Assembly: GCA_947462335.1 (NCBI GenBank)
Contig: OX381714.1
Coordinates: 59,379,800 to 59,443,799 of the forward strand
Source: Harmothoe impar
Taxonomy: Eukaryota > Annelida > Polychaeta > Phyllodocida > Polynoidae
DNA: 64,000 nt
Direction of reading: 5' to 3'
Below the pieces are notes generated by a model, which was not told the origin of the DNA, searched no databases, and saw only the letters and a program-made list of their open reading frames with translations. The first letter of the stretch is position 1. Every line of letters begins with the position of its first letter. Position numbers and translations under genes: made by a program. Shown piece by piece: positions 13,091 through 23,963 of this stretch.

Positions 13091-13238
13091 ATGTCCTTGG
13101 TCCTCATGATGCATGAATGATGTCCTTGGTCCTCATGATGCATGAATGATGTCCTTGGTCCTCATGATGCATGAATGATGTCCTTGGTCCTCATGATGCA
13201 TGAATGATGTCCTTGGTCCTCATGATGCATGAATGATG
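13091..13238 (+). repeat. 29-bp tandem repeat, five copies
   Basis: Unit ATGTCCTTGGTCCTCATGAT plus GCATGAATG, repeated about five times with almost no variation, so the expansion is recent. The unit carries the same CATGATGCATGAATG motif scattered elsewhere in the window. Confidence 0.9.
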
Positions 13239-13565
13239 TCCCGCATCAGGAACACCTATGGTAGCCATGGTGATGAGCAATTAACGCATCACTGTTGCAT
13301 TCATGCATCATTTTGAGCTCATGGAATTGACACTCCCTTTCAGTGTTGTCAATCGTCAGCCTTATACCAGGGTGGTATGATGCACCAATGCAGTGCCAAC
13401 AAGTAGTCTTAAATCATGCCATCAGTTGAGTTGAGTCGAACAATGCTTTTATTGGTTGAATAATCACGGTGCATTAGTGCATCTAGCCAATCATATAGGA
13501 ACATACTGGCACTATTTTGGAGTATAAGTAAATGCAGAGTCAAATCAAATGATCAAAATTGGTTG

Positions 13566-13935
13566 TAGGAGGTGGGGGACGTGACATGGGGCTGTGGTTG
13601 GGGAGTGGGTCCTGGGTGTGATAAGAGGTCCTTATGACTCGAGAATTTGGGAATTTTCCAGGGAAGTATAACAACGGTTTATTTGTATATAATTTTGTGG
13701 TTAGTACATCGTGATTCTCTGCTACACAGGAAACACATCCGAGCTGCTCCCCCACATGCCTCTTCAGTCCAACATCTTAGAACTGAAGATCCATACAATA
13801 GTCTGATCATTGATATAACGCTTATTATTTTACATTTAGATGGTTTGTCTAGAAAGACCCCACTATACGTTAAATTACTCAAGCAGTCACACAATAAAAC
13901 ATGCACAACGTAGACACGCGTGTATGCCGCAGCTT
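13566..13935 (+). repeat. Long direct repeat, copy 2
   Basis: Second copy of the repeat at 9852-10216. It is cut short at TATGCCGCAGCTTG by the TTAA-flanked element that follows. Confidence 0.7.
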
Positions 13936-13936
13936 G

Positions 13937-14552
13937 TTAAGGTGGGTCAATGCCTTGATGTAAATGTAGCTAGATTTTCGTCAGGTTTTCACCATAAGAC
14001 CATAATAGCATACACTTTCCAAAGAAACTGAGAAAATAGGGGGGTCCCGGGCTATTTTCTGAGATATTTAAGCCTTAAGTTAATGTCTTATGTGATGGAT
14101 TATACAGTGTTTTGCCACATATCTACATGAAATTGTATTGAAAAGTAGCTAAATTTCTATATAACTCTCCCAGAGTATAGGCTTTGATGTTTTCTATCTA
14201 GAGAATATATTTTCAACACATGGTCCCGCACATATTTCTAAGGTTTAGGCCCATCGAAAAAAAAAAGTTGAAAAGAAATAGAAATATACTGAGGGCTACC
14301 TATGTATGACTTCCAATGAGGTCAACCACTACAGACTGCATAGCGCAGTGGTAGAATGGATGCCTTTATATTCAAAGGTTGGTGGTTCTCGCCCCGGTCA
14401 GGGAAAATCCATATACTATTTTATGACCATTTGATATTACTTAGGCCAATTTGAAACAAGGGTGCCCTGGTGTTCTATGGTCAAACTAGGGAATGTACCT
14501 GCGCAGAAAACGGCGCAGTAGACGAAAAAGGCATCATATTGACCCACCTTAA
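13937..14552. mobile_element. TTAA-flanked non-autonomous DNA transposon
   Basis: The termini GGTGGGTCAAT..GCCTT and their inverted partner near 14530-14548 are each bordered by TTAA. A TTAA duplication is characteristic of piggyBac- and Kolobok-type transposases. The internal 608 bp has no ORF but contains a tRNA-like stretch. It interrupts the direct repeat: the uninterrupted copy at 10209 continues straight on after GCAGCTTG. Confidence 0.8.
14334..14406 (+). other. tRNA-like sequence (degenerate)
   Basis: TAGCGCAGTGGTAGA is a good match to a tRNA A box and GGTTCTCGCCC a near match to a B box, 43 bases apart as in tRNA. The acceptor and T stems pair poorly, so this is unlikely to be a working tRNA. 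It is more likely a SINE-like Pol III promoter carried inside the TTAA element. Confidence 0.35.
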
Positions 14553-14728
14553 TGAGTCACGCTCCACTTTTATTTGATACCAAACATACCTATATATAGG
14601 GTTTGGTTTGTACAAGAGTTGTTCCCAGTACAGTACAGTGCTAAAGTAGCCAGAATCTTCAGAACCCCTTGTGCGAGTTAGGCTTTAATTAGGCCTAATT
14701 TCCACCAGCAGATGTGGAGATCCTATCA

Positions 14729-14740
14729 GTATATATATCA

Positions 14741-14830
<90 letters not shown>
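14729..14830. repeat. (TA)n microsatellite
   Basis: Long TA run interrupted by ATCAG triplets. Confidence 0.95.
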
Positions 14831-14832
<2 letters not shown>

Positions 14833-15111
14833 GGTTTTATATCATTTACATAAAACACTGTTTCTCCATTTTGTGCTTCTCCCTCATGTCTAACCTGCCT
14901 ATTATTCACTATTACATATGTAAACTACCTTTACTCTATAACTTTACTATATCTAATCATGTAAATCACATTAGTTTTGTATCTACTTAGTACACGCCAA
15001 ATGCCTGTTATTTATATCTCCCAAAAAGTCCCTCTGGAGCCAGGAGAATATGGGCACAAATCATATATACAAGGAGCCCAACCTAATAACTCCAGATTAA
15101 ATATTACATTC

Positions 15112-15125
<14 letters not shown>

Positions 15126-15167
<42 letters not shown>

Positions 15168-15168
15168 T
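15126..15168. repeat. (TA)n microsatellite
   Basis: A poly-A run followed by TA repeats immediately before the DIRS-like fragment. Confidence 0.9.
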
Positions 15169-15345
15169 GTGTGTTGGGTACTTGGCCCATAGACTAGTAC
15201 ACAGGTATATTCCAGAGGGAGCCACAGTCACTAGTTCTGTTCTCCACCACACCTGGAGGGTGTCTCCCCCCTCACTCCATACTCCCGCTCATAGCGTTCA
15301 TAGACATTACCAGAGACGGTCGATTGAGATTATATTATTTTTGTC

Positions 15346-16365
15346 ATGTGGAAATGCCATGGTTGTGGTGCAGAAGTCGATGGGAGACTCAAGGCTTGTG
15401 ATCAGTGTCAATTACCCAGGACACAGGACAGGAAATTGTCCTTACAAGATGAACTGGAAAGGGACTTGTCAGAGTTAGAATCTGCACTACCCGGCAACAT
15501 GGCGGACTTTGAGAGGAAGTTGAACGCACATTCCCGCCACACGGACAGAAGGCTTAAGCAAACTACAGACGGGTTCCATTCAAAAATGAGTGAATTGGAA
15601 GGTAAATTGACCAGGCTTACCTCTTCATTTGACTGGCTGACTGACAGATTGGATGGCCTGAATCTGGGTCAGCCAGACGAGTCGCGGGAAGGAAATCAAA
15701 ATGGCGGGGGCGCCGGTCGTCAAGGACGCAGCACTTCTCAGGTCTTCCTGGGGCCGGAGGACGAGTCTACGCTGTTTGAAGAATTTCTACACAGGGTCGA
15801 GCGCAAGTCTAGTAAGTTTGACATTCTTAGATTCTTGCCTGAAGATGAGCGCAAAAGGTCTAGACCTATAGATACAAACGACAAACTGTTCTACTTATTG
15901 ACCCAGCTTCAAGACCAGATCTTAGACAGTGGGGAGGATGCCAGGGGTATCCGCGCTCATATCCGCTACCTTCAGGGCATGGCCAGCCTTGGTGTGTATA
16001 CAATTGAGGCCCTGGTTAAATATGACCGGGAGATGAGAAGGCGGGCTGTGGATTCCGGCAGGAGCGCGTCCATAACCGGGGCCGATACCGACCTCAGCAA
16101 TCGCTATCTGGGTATCACGGGCACGATCAGCTTTTCAAAGTATCAGGATGGTCCTCCCCGTTCTGGTAACACTGCTGCTACAGGGGGGATGGGTCGCAGG
16201 CCAGCTGTGAAGAACAAATCCTTCACGGGCTGGCGTAAATCTGCGGCAGATGCAGGCCTGTGCTTCAAATACCAACAGTCCCTCCCCTGCGACGGATGCA
16301 AGTTTAAACATGAGTGTTTGTGTGGCGCATCCAATCATACTATGTTGAACTGCCCCACCAACTAG
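15346..16365 (+). CDS. Gag-like protein of a DIRS-type retrotransposon
   Basis: 339 codons, open throughout. The N-terminus has a CxxC..CxxC zinc ribbon (CHGCG, then CDQC); residues ~30-110 are charged and predicted coiled coil. The C-terminus has a cysteine/histidine cluster (CFKYQ..PCDGC..HECLCGA.NHTMLNCP) of the kind found in Gag-like first ORFs of tyrosine-recombinase (DIRS) elements. The next frame downstream looks like the start of a DIRS reverse-transcriptase ORF, which supports the assignment. It would bind element RNA in a ribonucleoprotein particle. The element is truncated, so it probably cannot move by itself. A related domesticated gene cannot be excluded. Confidence 0.6.
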   Translation: MWKCHGCGAEVDGRLKACDQCQLPRTQDRKLSLQDELERDLSELESALPGNMADFERKLNAHSRHTDRRLKQTTDGFHSKMSELEGKLTRLTSSFDWLTDRLDGLNLGQPDESREGNQNGGGAGRQGRSTSQVFLGPEDESTLFEEFLHRVERKSSKFDILRFLPEDERKRSRPIDTNDKLFYLLTQLQDQILDSGEDARGIRAHIRYLQGMASLGVYTIEALVKYDREMRRRAVDSGRSASITGADTDLSNRYLGITGTISFSKYQDGPPRSGNTAATGGMGRRPAVKNKSFTGWRKSAADAGLCFKYQQSLPCDGCKFKHECLCGASNHTMLNCPTN

Positions 16366-16383
16366 TTTGATAAGTGACTCGGC

Positions 16384-16977
16384 ATGAGTGACAGTGACCC
16401 CAGTTTCCCCATCATTCCTACTGATGTTGATGTTGATGTTGATGTTGATGTACCCTCACGATCTGTTGATAATGCTGTATCCAGCGTGTATCGTGTTGAT
16501 AATCACAGTCTCAGTGAAGCCACTGAGGCGTGTGATTTCGCAGACTTAGACCAAATTGGCAGTCCAATTGGTTACGACAACGTTTTTGTTGACGATAGAG
16601 GTCAAGGTCACGTGGGTGGCCCGGGTCAGTTAGATGTCGCAAATAACGATGTTACTTAGAATGAATTTGTGGTTGATGAAGTGAATTTTCCATGTCTGCC
16701 TGCAGTCGGGCAATCATTGTGTGAAATTGCTAGCGCATAAAATGTAGATTATGTGAATTGTGAACGCGTGTCCCTTTTGCGTCACTCCGCCGTTACTGTT
16801 GACGACATCCAAGATGGCGGCGTGCGTGCAAAAGTGTCGCTCGGTGATGTCAATTTTTGGGAAGAGCTTCCTAAATACGTCAATATTACAAATGAGGTGG
16901 GTGTTATTGATTCATGTGTCACAAACCATCGCTGTCCCCGCCCCGCTTATTGCATTGAGGTGGTTCCTGGTTCATTT
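16384..16977 (+). pseudogene. Broken second ORF of the DIRS-like element (pre-RT region)
   Basis: One reading frame, starting 18 bases after the Gag stop, runs to 16977 interrupted only by stops near 16657 and 16738. It begins with an acidic stretch including a (DV)5 run. It ends in a segment of the type F..EL..Y..IT.E..VID, which matches the region just before reverse transcriptase in DIRS elements. The frame then stops at a TA microsatellite, so RT, RNase H and recombinase are missing. Confidence 0.5.
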
Positions 16978-17002
16978 AATAATATATATATATATATATA
17001 TA

Positions 17003-17690
17003 AAATGCCCTTGTGGGCCGCGGCACCTCAAGAGGCCCCGCAGGGGGCTCGAGAGGTGCCGCGGCCCACAGCAGATATCGGCGAGAGGACCCACCAACAA
17101 CCAAATTCTATCTTTATCACACGAGAGAAAGGTTCTATAACATCAAGGTTACAATATGTAATCATATTGACCACAAATAATGTGCTCATTGCGAGCAAAT
17201 ATGAGAAAATGTGTCAATAAATTTCCTTAAGCGGAATCCCCTTTCAGTGCCCCCATGGGGCTCCTTCAGTAACTAGGGAAACTGTCAATTGGCAACGTCC
17301 GCGCTGCCGATGAGGCCGGTAAAACGCATTTTACTCCTATATAGAGTGGAAATAGGAAAGAAATAACTTGAGAATCGAAGAGTACGGATAAAACTACATT
17401 AGAAATTGTCGTTTCTAACTGTAAGTTTGCAGGAGTTTTCCCGAAAATTGTGAAAAATCATCCCAGTCTCAGGGGGCCCCAAAACGAGCATGACAAATTA
17501 GTGACGCAACTTCCATTCATGCTGTAGACCAATCATGGCGCCCTGTTTTTACTACCTTCACAATATAGTAAACATGCTTGACGACATCAAATATCACTTG
17601 ACAACATCAAATATCGATCTGATCTTTGATGACTTGATATTTGTGTCAAAGCCCACATCGAGTGTGATAAATCATGATATTCATCATTGT
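17003..17690 (+). repeat. Dispersed repeat family, copy 1
   Basis: Co-linear with two blocks (about 27990-28200 and 28735-29190) inside the 29-kb element. Shared landmarks include GGCCCCGCAGGGGGCTCGAG, CACCAACAACCAAATT, GCGCTGCCGAT, CCAATCA.GGCGCCCTG, TCAAATATCGATCTGAT and CCCACATCGAGTG. This copy lacks the nested MITE found in the other. Confidence 0.75.
17013..17069. repeat. GC-rich perfect hairpin
   Basis: Arms GTGGGCCGCGGCACCTC and its exact reverse complement (17 bp) enclose a second stem (CCCC/GGGG, GAG/CTC). This gives a 57-nt hairpin in an AT-rich setting. Confidence 0.85.
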
Positions 17691-17694
17691 AGAC

Positions 17695-18105
17695 TATCAC
17701 ATAAGATAGCAGAGTATACCATGATGTTCACCATAATAAAATATGGTTTATTTACCCTGGTTACTTGACCAAACCATGGTATTTAGACCATGGTATATCA
17801 TGGTAATCACAATGTTCACGATTGTTAACTATCATGAAATAGAGTATAGTTTATCGTATTTATCATAGTTTATAGTATTTATCATAGTAAACCATGGTTA
17901 ATTTACCCTGGTTATTTAGCCAAACTATGATAGAATTTCTATGATATACTATGACATCAACCATGATTTATGATGATATGCAGTGATATATCATAGTAAA
18001 TATCACATTTTCTCATAGTTGATATCATTATATACTATAATAAATATCATAGTTTATCATAGTAAATATACCATGCCTTAATAACCAGGGTAAAATAATG
18101 ATGGT
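17695..18105. repeat. AT-rich palindromic repeat region
   Basis: Many ATCATAGT, ACCATGGT and GATATACTATGA motifs in both orientations, bounded by TTTACCCTGGTTAC near 17750 and its inverse near 18080 (AACCAGGGTAAA). Probably a decayed foldback element. No coding. Confidence 0.6.
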
Positions 18106-18181
18106 TAACATTGCTGTCTGCCGTAATGAAGTCTGCCGTAATGAACGAACATCAATGTAGCTTGCCCTTTGCATTAGCCAG

Positions 18182-18658
18182 GAGACACTCATTTTCCTTT
18201 CTGCATTTGGTAACATTATCACCCTCACCATGATGTCCATTGACCGCCCTATTGCCCTGGGCACTCCTTTTTGGTACCGCACAAGAATGTCAGTATCCAA
18301 GGTACTGCCATTTCAGATTGTCATCTGGATTGGAATGATTCTGACTTACAGTTTGACATTCACCCTTCGATCTACTACGGCCACAGTCACCATTCCAATC
18401 TGTGTCCATACGTTCCTGATATCAACCCAGGATATACTTCTGATCATGCTCTGCCCTTATTACTGCTTTACTGCTGTCACCATCATCAACTACATTGTGC
18501 TGGGCTGTATGGTGTGGAGGCAGGGACGGCAGCTCGCTTCTCAGAGTTCCACACTGGCTAACCAAATGCTGCTCCGGCAGGCCAAATTAACCAAGACAAC
18601 CTCCCTGGTACTGCTTGCCTACCTGGTCCTGACCACTCCAACCACCATTGCCTTTGTG
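18182..18658 (+). pseudogene. Rhodopsin-class GPCR fragment A, TM3-TM6 exon
   Basis: An acceptor (CATTAGCCAG) at 18181 opens a 159-codon exon covering TM3, ending in SIDRPIAL (a DRY-motif variant, DRP), then TM4, TM5, a basic third loop and TM6. It closes with a good donor (GTGAGT) in phase 0. TM1-TM2 are not visible upstream. The partner exon with TM7 is at 19610. A 0.5-kb foldback transposon sits in the intron between. Ligand class is not recognisable; the NPFIY form of TM7 occurs in several class A groups. Confidence 0.7.
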
Positions 18659-18813
18659 GTGAGTCTCATTTAGTTACAGGTTACCGTACATCTAACTGCC
18701 TTCCTGCTAGTTTACTTTGTTGTAGTAATTGCTGTTACTTACCCAAGTGACAGACTTTCTTTTGAGAATTGATTTTTCTCCACATTTATAATTCTGCCAG
18801 GGGCCATTGTGTA

Positions 18814-19358
18814 CAGAAGCCCAGAAGGGTCAGAAAAGTATTTTTTATTTTCAAACAAGAAAAGTATTTTTTTCATTTCCATAATGGCTCAAAATCAGAA
18901 AAATGTCAATTTTCGCGCAAATGGCCGATTTGGCGAGAAAAAAGTTCAAAATCAGAAAAATTACGATTTTCAGGAAAATGGAGAGAAAATGGTTCAAAAT
19001 CAGTAAAATTATGATTTTCATGAAAATGACTTATTTGGCGAGATTTCTCGCCAAATCAGCCATTTTCGTGAAAATCAACCTTTTTTAGATTTTGAACCAT
19101 TTTCTCACCGAATCGGGCATTTTCCTGAAAATCATTATTTTTCCGATTTTGAACCTTTTCCCGGAAATATTTAAAAAAAATTCACAAAAATATTAAAAGA
19201 TTTTTTTACAAAATTGAAAAAAAACTTTTTACAGAAATGAAAAAAACTTATTTTTATGGATAGGAAAATAAAAATTTACAAAGTGAAAAAAAAAACTTCT
19301 GCAAAAAAAATTCTTGTTTGAAAATAAAAAACACTTTTCTGACCCTTCTGAGCTTCTG
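18814..19358. mobile_element. Foldback MITE with TA target duplication
   Basis: Nearly the entire 545 bp folds on itself. The ends begin CAGAAGC.CAGAAGGGTCAG and the centre is the palindrome TTGGCGAGATTTCTCGCCAA at about 19044. Both ends are flanked by TA, as in Tc1/mariner-related MITEs. It sits in the intron of GPCR fragment A. Confidence 0.85.
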
Positions 19359-19609
19359 TAATCGCGAACTTTACATATTGAGGTTCTTAATTAGCATATT
19401 CTAATTAGGTAAGGCAATTGGTGTTGTGTGCCCATGGTCTGCTATAGGGAGTATTCCACTGATGTCTGTCAGCCGTAATTTGTTCATCTCATGAAAGTCT
19501 ATAATGTTAAACTTATGGGCTAATCTTGTGTGACGGACCAAATCACAGTTCATTCCATCAGTGGAATACTCCCTTATGCAGGAGACATCACATGTATTTA
19601 CCTTTGCAG

Positions 19610-19792
19610 GTGACGCCGGAAAATGCAGCATACATGCACATCTAGTATGTAGCAGCGGTTCTGTGGCAGCTGAACACTGTCATCAATCCATTCATCTATG
19701 CCTACCGCATGTGGTCTGTCAGCACCAGCATCTTTGAGCAGCCAGTGACTACCAGAGGCCAGCTCAACGATGTCAAGATGTTCTGGTTTTAA
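19610..19792 (+). pseudogene. Rhodopsin-class GPCR fragment A, TM7 exon with in-frame stop
   Basis: Acceptor CCTTTGCAG, in phase with the TM6 exon. TM7 contains NTVINPFIYAYR, the NPxxY motif. A TAG at 19643-19645 falls just before TM7 while the frame is conserved on both sides, so the gene would be cut off after TM6. The tail ends at a TAA at 19790. A single nucleotide change from a sense codon (for example CAG) would explain the stop, which suggests recent inactivation, an allelic null or a sequencing error. Confidence 0.7.
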
Positions 19793-20589
19793 TGGTCTGC
19801 AATAACTAGGCGGGAACTGACTGCTGGTGTTCTGAAGTAGCAACACCCCGCATATTGCATTGCCCGCATATTGTCCCACATATTGCATGCTGCAATCGTC
19901 TCTGCTACATTGATTCATACAGACCGGCTCATAGCTCACCCACAAGGTAGACATAACTTCATAAGTAAACTGTGAGTGTCAAGTGTTCCTCATACAACAG
20001 GGTAATCATACCTATTTGGACTTTAGTTGCTGCTATGATATAGATGATTATGACCATTACAGAAAGGACAGCTTAAACAACTTAACCTTACTATACAATC
20101 AAAGCCAATGCATAGATGATGACTTTTTGTCAAATCATTGCCGGAAGACATAATTCAGATGCCTTCAGTAACGAATATGTGACTCAATCCAGCAAAATAG
20201 ACCTTATGTCGCACTAGCGGGAGCCGTGAAAATGGGGTATGAAGAGTAAAACATGTTTGAGTTTGAGTTTAGATTTTTATTGGCAGCTAATAATCGTACA
20301 CAATACAGACGTTTTTCATATAGTGCTCGACATATATGATCGACATTTTTTGTATTTTAGTTAAATTGGGTTTTCAATGGATTTGTTTGATTTATACTGT
20401 TATCATGCCATTCCCTGAGTTTTAAATCCAAATAAAATTCCTAACATTGTTAATTTCACATTTTAAGAACCCCTACATGGATATTTTGTCAAGAACAAAG
20501 GCCGTCGAGAAAGCCTTTTCCATTTAAAAGCTGAGCCTCAGAGCAAATTTGTTTTACCTTTATTCTGCAGATTGGTGCCTCCATTCAAT
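19793..20589. other. Intergenic
   Basis: Between the two GPCR remnants. No gene or clear repeat seen apart from palindromic GCCCGCATATTG motifs near 19860. Confidence 0.4.
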
Positions 20590-20814
20590 ATGGACATCTT
20601 CAGTTCTGCATCATATCATGGCCAAAACAGGACGTGTTTGAAGGAGGAGACTATTCTCCTGATATTCACTCTGTGGGACATTCTTGACAAACTGGTAGTG
20701 ATGGCTACAAATGGTGGCACTATCCTCATGTACACCATGTCAGAGATCCCCAGTAATATCCTCATTGGCTGCCTCACAATGGCAGATCTGGCACGTTTTA
20801 CTTCCAAGTTGTAA
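20590..20814 (+). pseudogene. Rhodopsin-class GPCR fragment B, N-terminus to TM2
   Basis: ATG at 20590 begins an extracellular tail with an N-glycosylation site (NRT). TM1 (..MATNGGTILMYTM) and TM2 (PSNILIGCLTMADLA) carry the conserved Asn and Asp of class A receptors. The frame ends at a stop right after TM2. The 16-base string ACGTTTTACTTCCAAG recurs about 170 bases downstream, on the far side of a small MITE. TM3-TM7 resume at 21597. Confidence 0.65.
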
Positions 20815-20835
20815 TATAAGAGTAAAGTAGGTTCC

Positions 20836-20946
20836 CTCCTAGTGGGCACAAAATTCAGTCCAATGTTGAATCAACATTAATTCAACATTGAATCAACATT
20901 GACAACCATTTATCAATGTTGATTCAATGTTCTGTGCCCCCTGGGC
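20836..20946. mobile_element. Short palindromic MITE
   Basis: About 110 bp with ends CCTAGTGGGCACA and TGTGCCCCCTGGG and an interior of inverted AATGTTGATTCAA repeats. It lies between two copies of ACGTTTTACTTCCAAG. Confidence 0.6.
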
Positions 20947-21596
20947 TACTGCCATAATGTTCTAAAACGTTTTACTTCCAAGTTTTAGTATAAAAAACGT
21001 ATAAAAACATTTTAATGCTATTTTATGCATATCACAGGCAGTAGTGCCAAGTCCTGCTAATGTGTATTGGGAAAAAATGCTATTTAGCATGAAATTCATG
21101 ATATCATATGATACAACTGATGAAATCTTGAGATAATAGTCAACTAGAAGCAATCAACCATACTAACAACTCAAAATAATTTGAATTGAGCTATTATATC
21201 GTCCCAAGATTTACTAATATATTTACCATGTTATTTCAAATATTGCAAAATTAGGATATTATCGATTTTCAAGATTAATTACTTCTAATCAAGCATTACA
21301 TTATGAAGTATATGAAGGCAGTAGTCATTGTACCTTTTATCATGCATTTACATTATAAAAGAAATAGCAACAATCTAATCTAGGCCTTATAGATTGCATT
21401 GAAAGGCTTGAAATATGTGAAAAGCACTGGCGTTTGGGGCCATCATCTATCCAAATCCCTGGCTTTTGGAGGGCCCTTTTTACACCCCACATCAGTACAT
21501 CCTGGGGGGCCCCTGGCATAAAGCACTGGCGTTTGGAGGGCCATTTTTACACCCTACATCAGTACGCTATGGTTGTGCTAAGGATATACCCCATCA

Positions 21597-22242
21597 ATGA
21601 TCAACACAGTGACCCTGTGTGTGATCGCTGTAGACCGCCTGCTTTATGTTGTCTACCCCCTATAGTACCACATCAAAATGCCAGTTAGTAGAGCCATTTT
21701 CATTTCTATTATCATCTGGGCCTTTTGCAGCCTCTTCAGTTTGATTGCAATTTGGCCTAGGCTATACAAATACATATGACCTAGGTATGATTGCTCGTCC
21801 ATGCAGGAGTGTCATATCCAAACGAGCAGTGCCAAGTTATATACTCCTCTGTCCGTTCATAATCTGTGTGCCGGTCACTATTGGAAGCTTAATCAAAATA
21901 GGACTAGTGGCCCTTAAACAGAGGAACAGGATCGCTGCAGCTGGAAGTACTCAGGCACAACCAGCAGGACTAGACTTTAAGATCACCACGGTTATGCTAA
22001 ATGTGATGTCTGTTTATATTATTTGTTCCCTGCTTGTTATGGTGATTCCACTAATCCGAGGCCACATGTTTGTTGAGAAAGAAACCTGTGGGGTTGTCTT
22101 AAGGGTGGCACAATGTGTATGGCGGATAAATACTTGGCTGAACCCTGTCATATATGCATGGAAGAGTCAGAAGTTTAGAGGGTATGTGAAGGGAATCTTT
22201 ACTGGAAATCAAGTGCACAGCTCTGTGGACAATCTGATGTAG
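21597..22242 (+). pseudogene. Rhodopsin-class GPCR fragment B, TM3-TM7
   Basis: TM3 ends in VIAVDRLLYVVYPL (DRY variant DRL), but the next codon is TAG (21663-21665), where relatives have a basic residue. TM4 follows in this frame to about 21780. The frame then shifts, and TM5, the third loop, TM6 and TM7 (NTWLNPVIYAWK, NPxxY) run open from about 21745 to the stop at 22242, with a short Ser-rich tail. One stop plus one frameshift mark a pseudogene, although TM5-TM7 are well preserved. Confidence 0.75.
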
Positions 22243-22576
22243 GTTCATGATATGACTGAGTAGAATATGTGTCTTGTCTAAAAACCTCTTTTACCCGTCA
22301 AGGAAAAAACATCCTGTCCATAGAGAATGAGGTAGTACATCAATGTCTCATCACAAAGCAAGGACCCCGGACACTAGAAGGAACATGGAACCCTCATTGA
22401 AGGACGCATGATGGGTATTCATAACTAATTCTTTCTCTTGTTTTCTTCTGTATTCTTGTTTCCCATGTTCACTTTGTTTCCATGTTAATAAAGTGCCTAA
22501 ATGTATAAACGCACGTGATACGTGGGGCTAGGGCATATGTACTTCTGACTCATCTTGTCTTTCATCAAAGAATAAG

Positions 22577-22924
22577 GGCTGTGTCTCACGACCTTGGGAC
22601 AATGTTTTTGTCTCTGACCGGGTGCCGTCTCTGACCAGGTGCCGTCTCTGACCGGGTGCCGTCTCTGACCGGCTTGGCTTGATAAGGTCAAATACTAGCA
22701 GCAGGAAGCTAATTATAATTATAACTATGATTACATAACAACCGCCATAACGTTTTTCCAAATCCTTATATATATGAGTATAATTCTTTTTAAAACACCC
22801 TTTTCTGACACCTGGTCAGAGACGGCAGCCGGTCAGAGACGGTAGCCGGTCAGAGACGGCAGCCGGTCAGAGACGGCACCCGATCAGAGACAAAAACATT
22901 GTCCCAAGGTCGTGAGACACAGCC
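22577..22924. mobile_element. Foldback element whose arms carry a 17-bp minisatellite
   Basis: The ends GGCTGTGTCTCACG and CGTGAGACACAGCC are flanked by a TAAG duplication (22573-22576 and 22925-22928). Each arm holds four to five copies of a 17-bp unit containing CTCTGACCGGGTGCCGT. The arms are separated by about 115 bp of AT-rich DNA. Confidence 0.8.
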
Positions 22925-22928
22925 TAAG

Positions 22929-23963
22929 ATTCAGTGCATGACTCATGATAAGGTGCAGAAGACACTCAGCGGGCAGCTTCCCACCCAATGTTATATAAAA
23001 GGGACCATGCCCCCCACCCTCCTGTGGTTTATTTTACATGGACATTTGTAGTGACAGTGATTTCTTCTAATTCAACTACAGCCCAAGTAATGTACCATAT
23101 TTTTATTTGCTGTACATATTCTGATGTGGTGCTTATTGTGTAATAAGCTATGTGACCCATTTTAACTATCAGTTTTTAATAATGTATTATTTATTAATAA
23201 TTTATAATGCCTATATATGTGGCCTATATGTGGCCTATGTGTGGACAGGATAGTCTCAGGACCCATGCAATCATTTCTTCTTCCTTCAAACATGTATATG
23301 GTGCAATATTAACCGCTATCAAGTCTGAAAGAAATATTTTAATATTCCAAAATAAGCATTCATGAGTTGTTTCCATTGCTTATAGTTAACAAAATGCTGA
23401 CATGACTGAATAAGGTAGATCAAAAACTTCATCATTGGTACATAGTTGGCAGAAACTTTAGACTGAATGTATTACCCTTTAAGAATGGCATGTCCCTAAA
23501 AGATCACATTTGTAGGAAATCTCAGAGGTGCTGTATTGGCGATTCGTGCCGAGACATTGCAAGTTTCTCAAGCTTGTAGGATTGGCATGATGCTTGAAAG
23601 TAGCAGTGGCAATTTACTTACAAGGGCTACATTCATGCATCATGACAACCAATGGCATGGTGCATTAAGGCATTATGACATCCAGGGTTAAATAGCTTAG
23701 TGACATTACCCTCTATGATCAGGCCCAGTCCATTAGCAGGATGCTAACACAGTCCCAAAGAAACCAGCGTCAGGTTGCCATGTTACTAATGCATATGACA
23801 TCCATATGGTATTGATTGTTAATATATAACATGGCTGACTGACTCCTCTATGACCTCTGGATAATTGACCATGTGACTAGTCCCACATAGCTTGCAGCAC
23901 AGTACTCACCTGTGCTCCCCTAGACACTATACACACTCCATAGAATTCCATGTTGTAAGCAAA
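22929..23963. other. Intergenic, upstream of the GRL gene
   Basis: AT-rich, with a GCATTCATGCATCATGA-type repeat near 23630. It should contain the GRL promoter, but no convincing TATA or initiator could be picked. Confidence 0.4.

Noticed and set aside
13091..13238. CRISPR-like array
   Set aside because: The units are contiguous with no unique spacers; it is a tandem repeat in eukaryotic DNA.
14685..14990. ORFs made of (TA)n
   Set aside because: Tyr/Ile runs arise from the microsatellite; both strands are open for trivial reasons.
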